Assembly: GCF_047824785.1 (NCBI RefSeq)
Contig: NZ_CP181167.1
Coordinates: forward strand, 1-64,000
Reading direction: 5' to 3'
From: Nitrobacter sp039808345
Lineage (GTDB): Bacteria > Pseudomonadota > Alphaproteobacteria > Rhizobiales > Xanthobacteraceae
DNA: 64,000 nt
The notes under the pieces are model-generated. The model was not told where the DNA came from and ran no database searches. It worked only from the letters and a program-made list of their open reading frames with translations. The position numbers were made by a program, and so were the translations under genes. Shown here in pieces: positions 9,622 through 18,386 of the stretch. The first letter of the stretch is position 1, and every line of letters starts with the position of its first letter.

Positions 9622-12600
9622 ATGAATTCGCGGGGATCGTCGAGCGACGGCGGAATCGAACCATCCGATCGCGAGGGGGCGGACGCTGCCGCGCGGCGCG
9701 CCGGCGCATCCCGCGACGACGGACCGGGTTCCAGTTCCAGTTCCGGCAGCACCCCGCCGGATCCAACGCAGCCAGCGGCATCTCGCCAGAGCAGCCACGA
9801 GATGGCGGACATTCACCAACGGCTGGACTCCATCACGCGCCAGATCGATCAGCTGGCAAGCCCGGCCGAGAATGGCGAACCCGCGGTCGCCCGCCAGCTC
9901 AACGACGCCATTTCGCGGCTCGATGCCCGGCTTGCCCGGGTCACGGCCCAGACGCCCGCAGCGAACCCGCAGCAACGGGCGGCGACCGGAATCCACGATC
10001 GATCGTCATCGCCGGATCTCGTCACGCTCGAAGCCGCAATCGCGGAGATCGCCGCGCGCCAGCATGAACTCGATGAGACGCCGCGCGCGCCGTCCTCCTA
10101 CAGCTCAGCCCCTGCGGCGTCCGCGATGAGAACGTCGCGACAGGCGGCGGATTTCTCCAGCCTCGAACGGCAACTCTTCAAGATCACGAGCCAGATCGAA
10201 TCCCTGCAACGCCCCGACGGAATCGAGCAGTCGATCGCCGCATTCCGCATCGAGCTTGCGGGTATCCGTCATGTGATCACCGAGGCCATGCCGCGCCGGG
10301 CGATCGAGTCGCTCGAAAACGAGATTCGCTCGCTTTCGCAACGCATCGACGAAGTCCGCCACAACGGCAGCGATGCTCAGGCGCTGGCGAATATCGAACG
10401 CGCCCTCAAGGAGATCTACGACGCTCTGCGATCGCTGAAGCCGGCGGAACAGCTCTCAGGATTCGACGAGGCCATCCGCAATCTCGGCAACAAGATCGAT
10501 TCGATCGTGCGGGGCAGCGGCGACACCGGCATGATGGAGCAGCTTGAGAGCGCGATCGGCGCGCTTCGCGGCATCGTCTCGAACGTCGCCTCCAACGATG
10601 CGCTGGAGCGCCTCGGCAACGATCTCAACATGCTGTCGTCCAAGGTCGAGCAGCTCGGCCGGCCCGCGAGCGACGGGGATTTCTACGCCGCGCTCGAACA
10701 GCGCATGGCCGCATTGACGCAGACCCTGGAAAACCGCGAGCGACCCGCCTCGGGCGGCAGTTTCGAACAACTTGAAGAGACGGTGCGGGCGCTGTCCGAG
10801 CGTCTCGATCGTCTGCCGGCCGGTCACGATTCATCCTCGGCGCTGGCGCACCTCGAACAGCGAGTCTCGATGCTGCTCGAACGCCTGGAGACCACAGGCG
10901 AGCATTCAGGATCCCATCTCGGGCGCGTCGAGGAGGGCTTGCAGGATATTCTGCATTGCCTGGAGCGGCAGCAGGCCGGACTCGCGGCGATGTCCGAAAG
11001 CGGTCCTCAAAGCGCCGTCCCGACCATGGACAGCGAGGTCGTGGAGGCGATCAAGCGCGAATTATCCGAGATGCGCTTCTGCCAGTCGGAAACCGACCGC
11101 CATACCCAGGACTCGCTTGAGGCCGTTCACAACACCCTGGAGCATGTGGTCGACCGGCTGGCGATGATCGAAAGCGACCTTCGCGCGGTTCACACCATGC
11201 CCGCCCGGGCCGAGCCGTCTCGCGGCGGAATAATGCCGGAACGGACGGCAAATCTGCCGCCCAAGCCCGAATTGCCGAATCCGGTCCTGTCGCAGACGGC
11301 CGCGCAGCCGACTCCGGCCCACACCGCCACGGCGGCGCCGATCCCGCGCGCCATAGCCGACGCCCTGATCCCCAAGGAGACTTTCGATCCGGATCGCGTC
11401 GCGCCATCCGTGGCCGCGCCCTCGCCGCGCGCCGCGATCGACCCGAAGCTGCCGCCCGATCATCCGCTCGAGCCCGGTACCCGTCCGGCGGGACGCGCAG
11501 CATCGCCGTCGGAGCGCATCGCCGCCTCCGAGAGCGAGACCAGCGCCGGCGCCGAGACCCCGCGCGAGCAGTCGGGCTCATCCTTCATCGCCGCCGCGGC
11601 GCCGTCGCCCGACAAGGCCGGCCGGACCAAGGTCGCCATCGAACCGGCGCGCAACGCCACGGGCGGATCGGACATCACCTCAAAGATCCGTTCCCTGCTG
11701 GTTGCAGCGAGCGTGGTGGTGATCGTTCTCAGCAGTTTCAAGTTCGCGATGACGCTGCTCGACAGTTCTCCGCGTGCCACCCTCAGCGAGAGCGATCCGG
11801 CCGCTCCCGTGACCAAGCCGCCAGCCGACACCGAAGGCAACGCCGGCCCGGAGATACCGCAGCCGCCCTCGATGATCGCGCCCACGCCGATCGACCGGCA
11901 ATCGATGATCGCACCGCCCACAGGTGACGGCGCGGCTCCGGCCGAAAACCCCCAGGATGCCACGCCGGCAAGCCGGCCGGACACGCCGTCCGCCGACGTC
12001 ACCGGTGCGATCCCGGAAGGACACACGGCCAAACCGGCCGCGACGCCGCCCACCGCATCGCTTCCCGACAACATCGGCGGCGCGACGCTTCGCTCCGCCG
12101 CGCTCCAGGGCGACCCCGCGGCCTCGTTCGAGGTCGGCGTTCGCTACGCCGAGGGCAAAGGCGTCACGGTCAACTACGACGAAGCCGCGAAGTGGTACGA
12201 ACGGGCGGCTGATGCCGGCATCGTGCCCGCCATGTTCAGGCTTGGCGCCCTGCATGAAAAGGGGCTCGGCACGAGCAAGAACGTCGATACGGCGCGGCGC
12301 TATTACCTGCAGGCGGCCGATAGGGGCAACGCCAAGGCGATGCATAACCTTGCCGTGCTCGATGCCGATGGCGGCGGCAAGGGCGCCGACTACACAAGCG
12401 CGGCGCAATGGTTTCACAAGGCGGCAGAGCGCGGAATAGCCGACAGCCAGTACAATCTCGGCATTCTTTACGCCCGCGGCATCGGCGTCGAACAGAATCT
12501 CGCAAAATCCTACAAGTGGTTCAGCCTCGCCGCCGCCCAGGGCGACGTGGATTCCGGACGCAAGCGCGACGAAGTCGCCAAGCGGCTCGATCCGCCGTCG

Positions 12601-12780
12601 CTTGCCGCGGCCAAGCTCGCGGTTCAAACTTTCGTGGTCACGCCGCAGCCAAGCGACGCGGTCAGCGTTCCCGGCCCGGCGGGCGGATGGGACAGCGCGG
12701 CTGCGAAACCCCGCCCCAAATCAGCGCCGGGCAAATCCGCTCGGGCGCACGCGGCGATGGCACGGCATGCCGCGCCTTGA
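9622..12780 (+). CDS. Large membrane-anchored coiled-coil protein with C-terminal Sel1 repeats (PodJ-like architecture)
   Basis: 1052 residues. Residues 1-60 are low-complexity Ser/Asp/Pro-rich. About 60-530 is heptad-rich and probably coiled coil (repeated LEQLE/RLD/IERAL segments). About 530-690 is a Pro/Ala-rich linker. One transmembrane helix sits at about 692-715 (SLLVAASVVVIVLSSFKF). After another Pro-rich stretch come four Sel1-like repeats at about 820-985 (for example AAKWYERAADAG, AQWFHKAAERG). The layout matches PodJ-like polarity or localisation proteins of alphaproteobacteria: cytoplasmic coiled coil, one membrane pass, periplasmic Sel1 domain. Sequence alone supports the architecture; a polar-organiser role is an inference. 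It is monocistronic by spacing. Confidence 0.8.
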   Translation: MNSRGSSSDGGIEPSDREGADAAARRAGASRDDGPGSSSSSGSTPPDPTQPAASRQSSHEMADIHQRLDSITRQIDQLASPAENGEPAVARQLNDAISRLDARLARVTAQTPAANPQQRAATGIHDRSSSPDLVTLEAAIAEIAARQHELDETPRAPSSYSSAPAASAMRTSRQAADFSSLERQLFKITSQIESLQRPDGIEQSIAAFRIELAGIRHVITEAMPRRAIESLENEIRSLSQRIDEVRHNGSDAQALANIERALKEIYDALRSLKPAEQLSGFDEAIRNLGNKIDSIVRGSGDTGMMEQLESAIGALRGIVSNVASNDALERLGNDLNMLSSKVEQLGRPASDGDFYAALEQRMAALTQTLENRERPASGGSFEQLEETVRALSERLDRLPAGHDSSSALAHLEQRVSMLLERLETTGEHSGSHLGRVEEGLQDILHCLERQQAGLAAMSESGPQSAVPTMDSEVVEAIKRELSEMRFCQSETDRHTQDSLEAVHNTLEHVVDRLAMIESDLRAVHTMPARAEPSRGGIMPERTANLPPKPELPNPVLSQTAAQPTPAHTATAAPIPRAIADALIPKETFDPDRVAPSVAAPSPRAAIDPKLPPDHPLEPGTRPAGRAASPSERIAASESETSAGAETPREQSGSSFIAAAAPSPDKAGRTKVAIEPARNATGGSDITSKIRSLLVAASVVVIVLSSFKFAMTLLDSSPRATLSESDPAAPVTKPPADTEGNAGPEIPQPPSMIAPTPIDRQSMIAPPTGDGAAPAENPQDATPASRPDTPSADVTGAIPEGHTAKPAATPPTASLPDNIGGATLRSAALQGDPAASFEVGVRYAEGKGVTVNYDEAAKWYERAADAGIVPAMFRLGALHEKGLGTSKNVDTARRYYLQAADRGNAKAMHNLAVLDADGGGKGADYTSAAQWFHKAAERGIADSQYNLGILYARGIGVEQNLAKSYKWFSLAAAQGDVDSGRKRDEVAKRLDPPSLAAAKLAVQTFVVTPQPSDAVSVPGPAGGWDSAAAKPRPKSAPGKSARAHAAMARHAAP

Positions 12781-12962
12781 TCCAGGCTCGTCACTTCAGG
12801 TGTGACCGGTAGGGCCGGAATACCGGGCCGTCGCGAATTCTTTAACCCCTGTCACCGATGATTTCGGTTATGCAGAGGACGCGGCTTGCGGCCGTGCCGC
12901 GACTTGAAGTCCACGCTGCGAAGGCGCCGCCCGTCAGCAGCCAGATCCGAAAACGAACGCGC

Positions 12963-13889
12963 GTGCAGCTCTATCTCCCGATCGCCGATATCCCGGTCAA
13001 CGTGTTGCTCATCCTGGCGATGGGCGCGGCGGTGGGTTTCGTATCAGGAATGTTCGGCATCGGGGGAGGCTTCCTGATGACGCCGCTGCTGATCTTTGTC
13101 GGCATCGCCCCGGCGGTTGCCGTCGCAACGGTCACGAGCCACATCGCGGCGTCCTCGTTCTCCGGAGCGCTGTCCTACTGGCGCAAGCGAGCCATCGACC
13201 CGATGCTCGCACTGGTTCTGCTAAGCGGCGGCATCATCGGAACCATCTTAGGAGTCCTGACCTTCACGCGACTGCGCTCGCTGGGCCAGCTCGATCTTCT
13301 GATCGCGCTATCCTACCTCGTGCTGCTGTCCGGGGTCGGCGCGGCGATGTCCTGGGAGGGGCTGCGCGCGATGCTTCGGGCCCGGCAGAGCCGGACCGTT
13401 CCGCTGCGACGCTCGGGCGGCCATGGCTGGGTCCATGGCCTGCCGCTGAAAATCCGCTTCAAGCGCTCCAAGATTTACCTTTCGGCCATCCCGGTGATCG
13501 CCATCGGCCTCCTGATCGGCTTCATCGGCGCGGTCATGGGCATCGGAGGCGGCTTCATTCTGGTGCCGCTGCTGATCTACCTGCTGCGGGTCCCGACCTC
13601 GACGGTGATCGGCACCTCCATGATGCTCACCCTCATCACCATGACCTTCGCCACCGTGCTGCACGCCGCCACCAACCATCTCGTCGATGCCGTGCTGGCG
13701 CTGATCCTGATGACCGGCGGCGTGACCGGCGCGCAATTCGGCGCCCGCGCCGGCCAGCGCATCCGGGGCGAACATCTGCGCCTGCTGCTGGGGCTGCTGA
13801 TTCTGGCCGTCGGAATCCGCTTCGCGATCGAACTGGGCATTCGCCCCGCCGATCTCTACACCGTCCGCGAAACCACGGGCGACACATGA
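12963..13889 (+). CDS. Sulfite exporter TauE/SafE family membrane protein
   Basis: A polytopic inner-membrane permease of the TauE/SafE (DUF81) family, linked in some members to export of sulfite or sulfoacetate; the substrate here is not determined. Two homologous halves each carry the glycine-rich family signature, GMFGIGGGFLMTPLLIF near residue 26 and GAVMGIGGGFILVPLLIY near 190, with about eight membrane segments. I chose the GTG at 12963 (VQLYLPIADIPVNVLLILAMG) because the membrane protein starts there. The frame is open to an ATG at 12858, but the extra 35 residues are charged and unlike the family. The stop overlaps the next gene by 4 bp. Confidence 0.87.
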   Translation: MQLYLPIADIPVNVLLILAMGAAVGFVSGMFGIGGGFLMTPLLIFVGIAPAVAVATVTSHIAASSFSGALSYWRKRAIDPMLALVLLSGGIIGTILGVLTFTRLRSLGQLDLLIALSYLVLLSGVGAAMSWEGLRAMLRARQSRTVPLRRSGGHGWVHGLPLKIRFKRSKIYLSAIPVIAIGLLIGFIGAVMGIGGGFILVPLLIYLLRVPTSTVIGTSMMLTLITMTFATVLHAATNHLVDAVLALILMTGGVTGAQFGARAGQRIRGEHLRLLLGLLILAVGIRFAIELGIRPADLYTVRETTGDT

Positions 13890-14677
13890 GAACGCGCGCA
13901 ACAACGGCGATGATCCGGCTGGCGCTGCTGCTCGCCGCGATCCTCGTTGCCGGTCACGCCCATGCCGAGCACCTGATCGTCTCGGTATCGAACCATCGCG
14001 TCACCGTGACGCCGAACTATTCCGGCGAGGAACTGGTGCTGTTCGGATCGATCGAGCGCGAGCGCGATGCGCCACTACCGCCCGCCGGCTACGATCTCGT
14101 CGTCACTGTCAGCGGGCCCCCGGTCGACATGGTCACGCGCCGCAAGGCGCGGTGGTTCGGCATCTGGGTGAACGCCGATTCCCGGCAATTCCTCCAGGTC
14201 CCGGCCTATCTTGCGGTGTTCGCCAACCGGCCGCTGGAGAGGATCGCCGCGCCGGACATCCTGCGCCGGCGACAGCTCGGGCTGAACAACGTGCTGCTGA
14301 CGCAGCGCGTCGGCTCCGATTACGCCGACGTGGTGCCGAGCGATCCGTTCCGCCGCGCCTTCATCAGGCTGCGAAGCGAACACGGGCTTTACCGCGAGAA
14401 CACCTCGGCGGTGACCTTTCTCACGCCGACCCTGTTCCGCGCCAGCATTCCGCTCCCGGCGGAGGTTCCGACCGGCACCTACACCATAGACATCAAGCTG
14501 CTCGCCGGCGGGGCGCTGATCGCAAAGACCGATACGGCGTTCGAAATCGTCAAGGTCGGCTTCGAGCAATTCGTGGCCACGGCCGCCAGGCAACATGGCA
14601 TGGCTTATGGCGTGGCGACGGCGCTCATGGCGTTGACGGCCGGCTGGATGGCGTCGATCGTTTTCCGCAGAGACTGA
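13886..14677 (+). CDS. TIGR02186 family exported/membrane protein
   Basis: 263 residues with an N-terminal signal segment (MIRLALLLAAILVAGHAHA after a short basic lead), an exported beta-rich domain starting EHLIVSVSNHRVTVTPNYSG, and one C-terminal transmembrane helix (about 235-258). This matches the uncharacterised TIGR02186 family, which is usually encoded beside a TauE/SafE permease as here. The ATG overlaps the permease stop (ATGA), indicating translational coupling and a shared role, perhaps as an accessory to sulfur-compound export. That role is inferred from linkage only. Confidence 0.85.
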   Translation: MRTRATTAMIRLALLLAAILVAGHAHAEHLIVSVSNHRVTVTPNYSGEELVLFGSIERERDAPLPPAGYDLVVTVSGPPVDMVTRRKARWFGIWVNADSRQFLQVPAYLAVFANRPLERIAAPDILRRRQLGLNNVLLTQRVGSDYADVVPSDPFRRAFIRLRSEHGLYRENTSAVTFLTPTLFRASIPLPAEVPTGTYTIDIKLLAGGALIAKTDTAFEIVKVGFEQFVATAARQHGMAYGVATALMALTAGWMASIVFRRD

Positions 14678-14711
14678 GGGTTTTGGGTTAGTGGAGCGAG
14701 ATCGCCGCCAT

Positions 14712-14816
14712 TAGAGCGGCGGCCGGTCAAATGGAATCAGCGCCGCCGCTCCAGTTAATTGATTGAGCATCGGATTTATCCCGAAACCGGTGCCCACTTT
14801 CGGGTCCGATGCTCTA
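14712..14816. repeat. Palindromic intergenic repeat, family A (reverse copy)
   Basis: Reverse-orientation copy of the element at 7665-7770: TAGAGCGGCGGCCGGTCAAA ... CGGGTCCGATGCTCTA. Its last bases (CTA at 14814-14816) are the stop codon of pdeM on the minus strand. It separates two convergent genes and could form a strong stem-loop on either transcript. Confidence 0.85.
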
Positions 14817-15485
14817 ACGACAGCGCGAGGCCGCGATCGCGTGCAAGCGGCTGTGCCCGAGCACATGCGCTGTGAAGTCGGTCGAGAAGATTCTGCCGAA
14901 CGCCCCATTTCGAATGCTTAAGCCTCCCGCGAAAGCGCCGAACGCCGGCATCACCATGCGCGCGCCGTCGCTTGCGAAACAGCGCCGCTCCATCGAACGG
15001 CCTCGCGTGGCGACCCGCGCCTTGGGATGCAGATGGCCCGCGATTTCGCCGAAAGCGCCCGTCGGCTCATGACGAAACACAATCCCGCCGATCTCCCATT
15101 CGGTCGCGACAAGGCCACCGAGACCGGACGGCGGCGCCGGATCGTGGTTACCGGAAATCCAGATCCAGCGGCGGCCCGCCTGCAAACCCGACAGCGTCTC
15201 GCGATCCCCAGCGCACAGGCGGTTGTGCGCGTCGCGATCGTGAAAGCTGTCGCCGAGCGCGATCACCGTGCGCGGATCGAAGCGCCGGATGACGACGGCG
15301 AGCCGATCGAGCGTCGCCACCGTATCATAGGGCGGCAACAGCACGCCGCGCATCGCGAAGCTCGATCCCTTTTCCAGATGCAGGTCGGAGACAACGAGCA
15401 GGCGCTCCCGTTCCCAGAACAACGCGCCCGAGAGATCGGCGGCGAAACCCGCGCCCGCGACGGTAACGGCAGCAACGCGGCTCAT
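14814..15485 (-). CDS. pdeM: Ligase-associated DNA damage response endonuclease PdeM
   Basis: Calcineurin-like metallophosphoesterase of the PdeM type, predicted to act as a nuclease in DNA repair together with an Lhr-like helicase. 223 residues from MSRVAAVTVAGAG. Metal-binding motifs are SDLHLEKG at 33-40, ALGDSFHD near 75 and GNHDP near 110, with a later H-rich GEIAGHLHPK. A start 18 codons upstream at 15539 (MPGPDRCPHDALPLQREQ) is possible, and the frame remains open above that only by overlap with the helicase gene. The helicase gene ends at 15547, so the two form one operon. The stop codon comes from a palindromic repeat. Confidence 0.88.
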   Translation of the reverse strand: MSRVAAVTVAGAGFAADLSGALFWERERLLVVSDLHLEKGSSFAMRGVLLPPYDTVATLDRLAVVIRRFDPRTVIALGDSFHDRDAHNRLCAGDRETLSGLQAGRRWIWISGNHDPAPPSGLGGLVATEWEIGGIVFRHEPTGAFGEIAGHLHPKARVATRGRSMERRCFASDGARMVMPAFGAFAGGLSIRNGAFGRIFSTDFTAHVLGHSRLHAIAASRCR

Positions 15486-15546
15486 CTGCTCTCTCTGGAG
15501 AGGAAGCGCGTCATGTGGACAGCGATCCGGACCCGGCATGATCGGC

Positions 15547-18054
15547 TCATGTTCCCGTCGCCTCGCGGACGAGCTGCTCGGCGGCTTCGGCCAGCAATTC
15601 GTCCGACGCTTCGCCATAGACCGTCTCGCGACCGATCTCCAGCATGACAGGCACGGCGAGCGGCGAAATGCGATCGAGCGGCTTGTGAACGATCCGTCCC
15701 CTGATCCGCGCCAGCATATCGCTGAGGCGGCGAATATCCAGCAACCCGGTCGCCGCATCCGCCCGCGCGGCGCGGAGCAGCATATGGTCTGGCTGATGCT
15801 TGCGCAGCACGTCATAGACGAGATCGGTCGAGAACAGAACCTGCCGCCGGCTTTTCTCCGCTCCGGTGAACCGGCGGGGGATCAGGCCCGCAATGATCGC
15901 GCAACTGCGGAAGGTGCGCTTCATCAGAGCGGATTCCGCGAGCCATGCTTCCAGATCATCACCCAGCATGTCCGGATCGAACAAGGCGTCGAGATCGAGC
16001 CGCCCCTGCCGGATCATCGACGAGGGATCGCCGAGCATCCACACCGCCAGCGCATATTCGTTGGCGACGAAGCCAAGCGGCCGCGCCCGCGCGCGTTCCA
16101 ATCGCCGTGTCAGCAACATGCCGAGAGTCTGGTGCGCAAGCCGTCCCTCGAACGGATAGCAGACCAGATAATGCTTGCCGGCGCGCGGAAAGGTTTCGAC
16201 GATCATCTCGCGGGCATGCGGCACGCGTGAAAACCGCGACTGCAAACTCAACCATTCGCGCACCTGATCCGGCAGGCCGCGCCATGCGCGCTCGTCGTCG
16301 AGCAGGCGGCGAACGCGTTTGGCCAGATAGGTCGAGAGCGGAAACTTGCCGCCCATGTAGGACGGCACCTTCGGGCTCTCGTCGTTCGCGCGTGAAACAT
16401 AGACCTGATCCTCGGCCAGCGCCTCAAAGCGCACGATCTCGCCGCCGAACACGAAGGTGTCGCCGGCTACGAGCCCCTCGATGAAGTACTCCTCGATCTC
16501 GCCCAGCATCCGGCCGCCGCGCGCGATCGCGCCGGTGGGGCCTTTACCGCCGCCGTGCCGCGAGCGCACCAGCCTCACCTTCAGCATCGCCTCCTCGACG
16601 ATGGTTCCGACATTGAGGCGATAGCTTTGCCGCGCGCGCGGATTGGCGACGCGCCAGCGCCCCTCCTTGTCCTGCCTGATGCGGGCGAAGCGTTCATAGC
16701 TCTTCAGCGCGTAGCCGCCGGTGGCGACGAAATCGATCGCGTCGTCGAAATCCGCGCGCGTCAACGCCGCATAGGGCGCCGCAGTCCGCACTTCCTCATA
16801 AAGGTCATCGGCGTGGAACGGCTCACCGCAGGCGCAGCCCATGACATGCTGCGCGAGCACATCGAGCGCGCCCGTGCGCAGCGGCGGCGTGTCCTGCGCG
16901 TTTTCGTTGACCGCATCGATAGCGGCGCGGCATTCTAGCACTTCGAACCGGTTGGCCGGCACCAGAACCGCACGCGAGGCCTCATCAAGACGGTGATTGG
17001 CGCGGCCGATCCGCTGCATCAGCCGGGAGGCGCCCTTGGGCGCGCCGATATTGATGACGAGATCGACGTCGCCCCAATCGACCCCGAGATCGAGCGAGGA
17101 GGTGCAGACCACGCCGCGAAGCCTGCCGGCCGTCATAGCCTGCTCCACCTTGCGGCGCTGCGCGACATCGAGCGAGCCGTGATGCAGCGCGATGGCGAGA
17201 CCGTCGTCGTTGATGCGCCAGAGATCCTGGAACAGCATCTCGGCCTGGCTCCGGGTGTTGACGAACACCAGCGTCGTCCTGTTGCGCCTGATGAGATCAT
17301 AGACCTCGCTCAGCGCATGGCGCGCCGAATGCCCGGCCCATGGCAGCCGCTCGCTCGTGTCCAGCATCTCGACAATCGGAGCGGCGGCGCCATCGGCCTC
17401 GACGATATCGGCCGAAACGGCCTTGCCCCGCGGCTGCGGCGCCAGGAAACGCGCCAGCGCTTGCGGATCAGCCACCGTCGCCGACAGGCCGGTCACGCGC
17501 ATTCGCGGCGCGAGCCGCCACAGCCGGGCCAACGCCAATGACAACAGATCGCCCCGTTTCGAGGTCACCAGCGCATGCAGTTCATCGAGCACGACGCGCT
17601 GCAACGACGAGAACAGAAAGGGCGCGTCGTCGGAGGCCAGCAGCAGCGCGACCTGTTCAGGGGTGGTCAGCAGGATATCCGGCGGGTAGCGCCGCTGCCG
17701 CTGCCGCCGTGACACCGGCGTGTCGCCGGTGCGGGTCTCGACCCGGATCGGCAGTTTCATCTCCGCGATCGGAGTTTCCAGATTGCGCGCGATATCGACC
17801 GCCAGCGCTTTCAACGGGGAAATATAGAGGGTGTGAAGGTGTTTTCCCTTGCCTGAGATTTCCACCAGCGTCGGCAGAAATCCGGCCAGCGTCTTGCCCG
17901 CGCCGGTGGGGGCGATCAGCAGCGCCGAACGGCCGTCACGGGCCTTTCGCAGCAGGGCCAGCTGGTGCGCGCGCGGCGACCGTCCCCGCGCCGCGAACCA
18001 GCGCAGAAAGCCCTCCGGCAGCAATGGCTGCGCCTCGCGATCAGCGATTCCCAC
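15547..18054 (-). CDS. Ligase-associated DNA damage response DEXH-box helicase (Lhr-like)
   Basis: Superfamily 2 helicase of 835 residues. Walker A is APTGAGKT at 48-55, motif II is DELH near 152, the TTPEQ motif near 130, SLDLGVDWGDVD near 330, and motif VI QRIGRANHRLDE near 350. A long C-terminal Lhr-type winged-helix/beta-sheet region follows. This family is encoded with PdeM and often an ATP-dependent DNA ligase, and is predicted to act in strand-break repair. Here only PdeM follows, and the ligase is not in the window. Confidence 0.9.
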   Translation of the reverse strand: MGIADREAQPLLPEGFLRWFAARGRSPRAHQLALLRKARDGRSALLIAPTGAGKTLAGFLPTLVEISGKGKHLHTLYISPLKALAVDIARNLETPIAEMKLPIRVETRTGDTPVSRRQRQRRYPPDILLTTPEQVALLLASDDAPFLFSSLQRVVLDELHALVTSKRGDLLSLALARLWRLAPRMRVTGLSATVADPQALARFLAPQPRGKAVSADIVEADGAAAPIVEMLDTSERLPWAGHSARHALSEVYDLIRRNRTTLVFVNTRSQAEMLFQDLWRINDDGLAIALHHGSLDVAQRRKVEQAMTAGRLRGVVCTSSLDLGVDWGDVDLVINIGAPKGASRLMQRIGRANHRLDEASRAVLVPANRFEVLECRAAIDAVNENAQDTPPLRTGALDVLAQHVMGCACGEPFHADDLYEEVRTAAPYAALTRADFDDAIDFVATGGYALKSYERFARIRQDKEGRWRVANPRARQSYRLNVGTIVEEAMLKVRLVRSRHGGGKGPTGAIARGGRMLGEIEEYFIEGLVAGDTFVFGGEIVRFEALAEDQVYVSRANDESPKVPSYMGGKFPLSTYLAKRVRRLLDDERAWRGLPDQVREWLSLQSRFSRVPHAREMIVETFPRAGKHYLVCYPFEGRLAHQTLGMLLTRRLERARARPLGFVANEYALAVWMLGDPSSMIRQGRLDLDALFDPDMLGDDLEAWLAESALMKRTFRSCAIIAGLIPRRFTGAEKSRRQVLFSTDLVYDVLRKHQPDHMLLRAARADAATGLLDIRRLSDMLARIRGRIVHKPLDRISPLAVPVMLEIGRETVYGEASDELLAEAAEQLVREATGT

Positions 18055-18386
18055 GCCGCAAGAGGTAGGCTGTCCCGCCTGTCCGGTCGAGTTCCAACGC
18101 GACCCTAGAGTTTGGCTTCTGTTTCAATCAGAAGCCAAAATGCTCCAGCAGGCGGAACGATGGCGAATCAGCGAACGCCGGGATACCGGCCGGAACCGGC
18201 TTCGGCGTGGCCGGGAGACGGCGGCAGGACCCCGCCGGGACCCGACATCGCCACGCAAGACGCTGATTTTCGCGAGATTTCCGGCTTCACGGCATCATTC
18301 CCGGCAGGTGTGGCCAGCGAACCACAGACAAGTTTCCCATCGAAGGGTACAGTCTCCGGGTCATTTGCAGACGGGGACTATCCATA
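18055..18386. other. Intergenic region before the outer-membrane protein gene
   Basis: A 332-bp gap between divergently transcribed genes. It should contain the promoter of the outer-membrane barrel gene. A purine-rich GGGGAC at 18374-18379 lies 8 bp before the ATG and may be the ribosome binding site. No gene or repeat copy is recognised. Confidence 0.35.

Noticed and set aside
12858..12962. Upstream extension of the TauE gene
   Set aside because: In frame but charged and unlike the family start; the GTG at 12963 begins the membrane protein.
15486..15815. N-terminal extension of pdeM into the helicase gene
   Set aside because: These codons are an out-of-frame reading of the helicase 3' end; the metallophosphatase fold begins after 15485.
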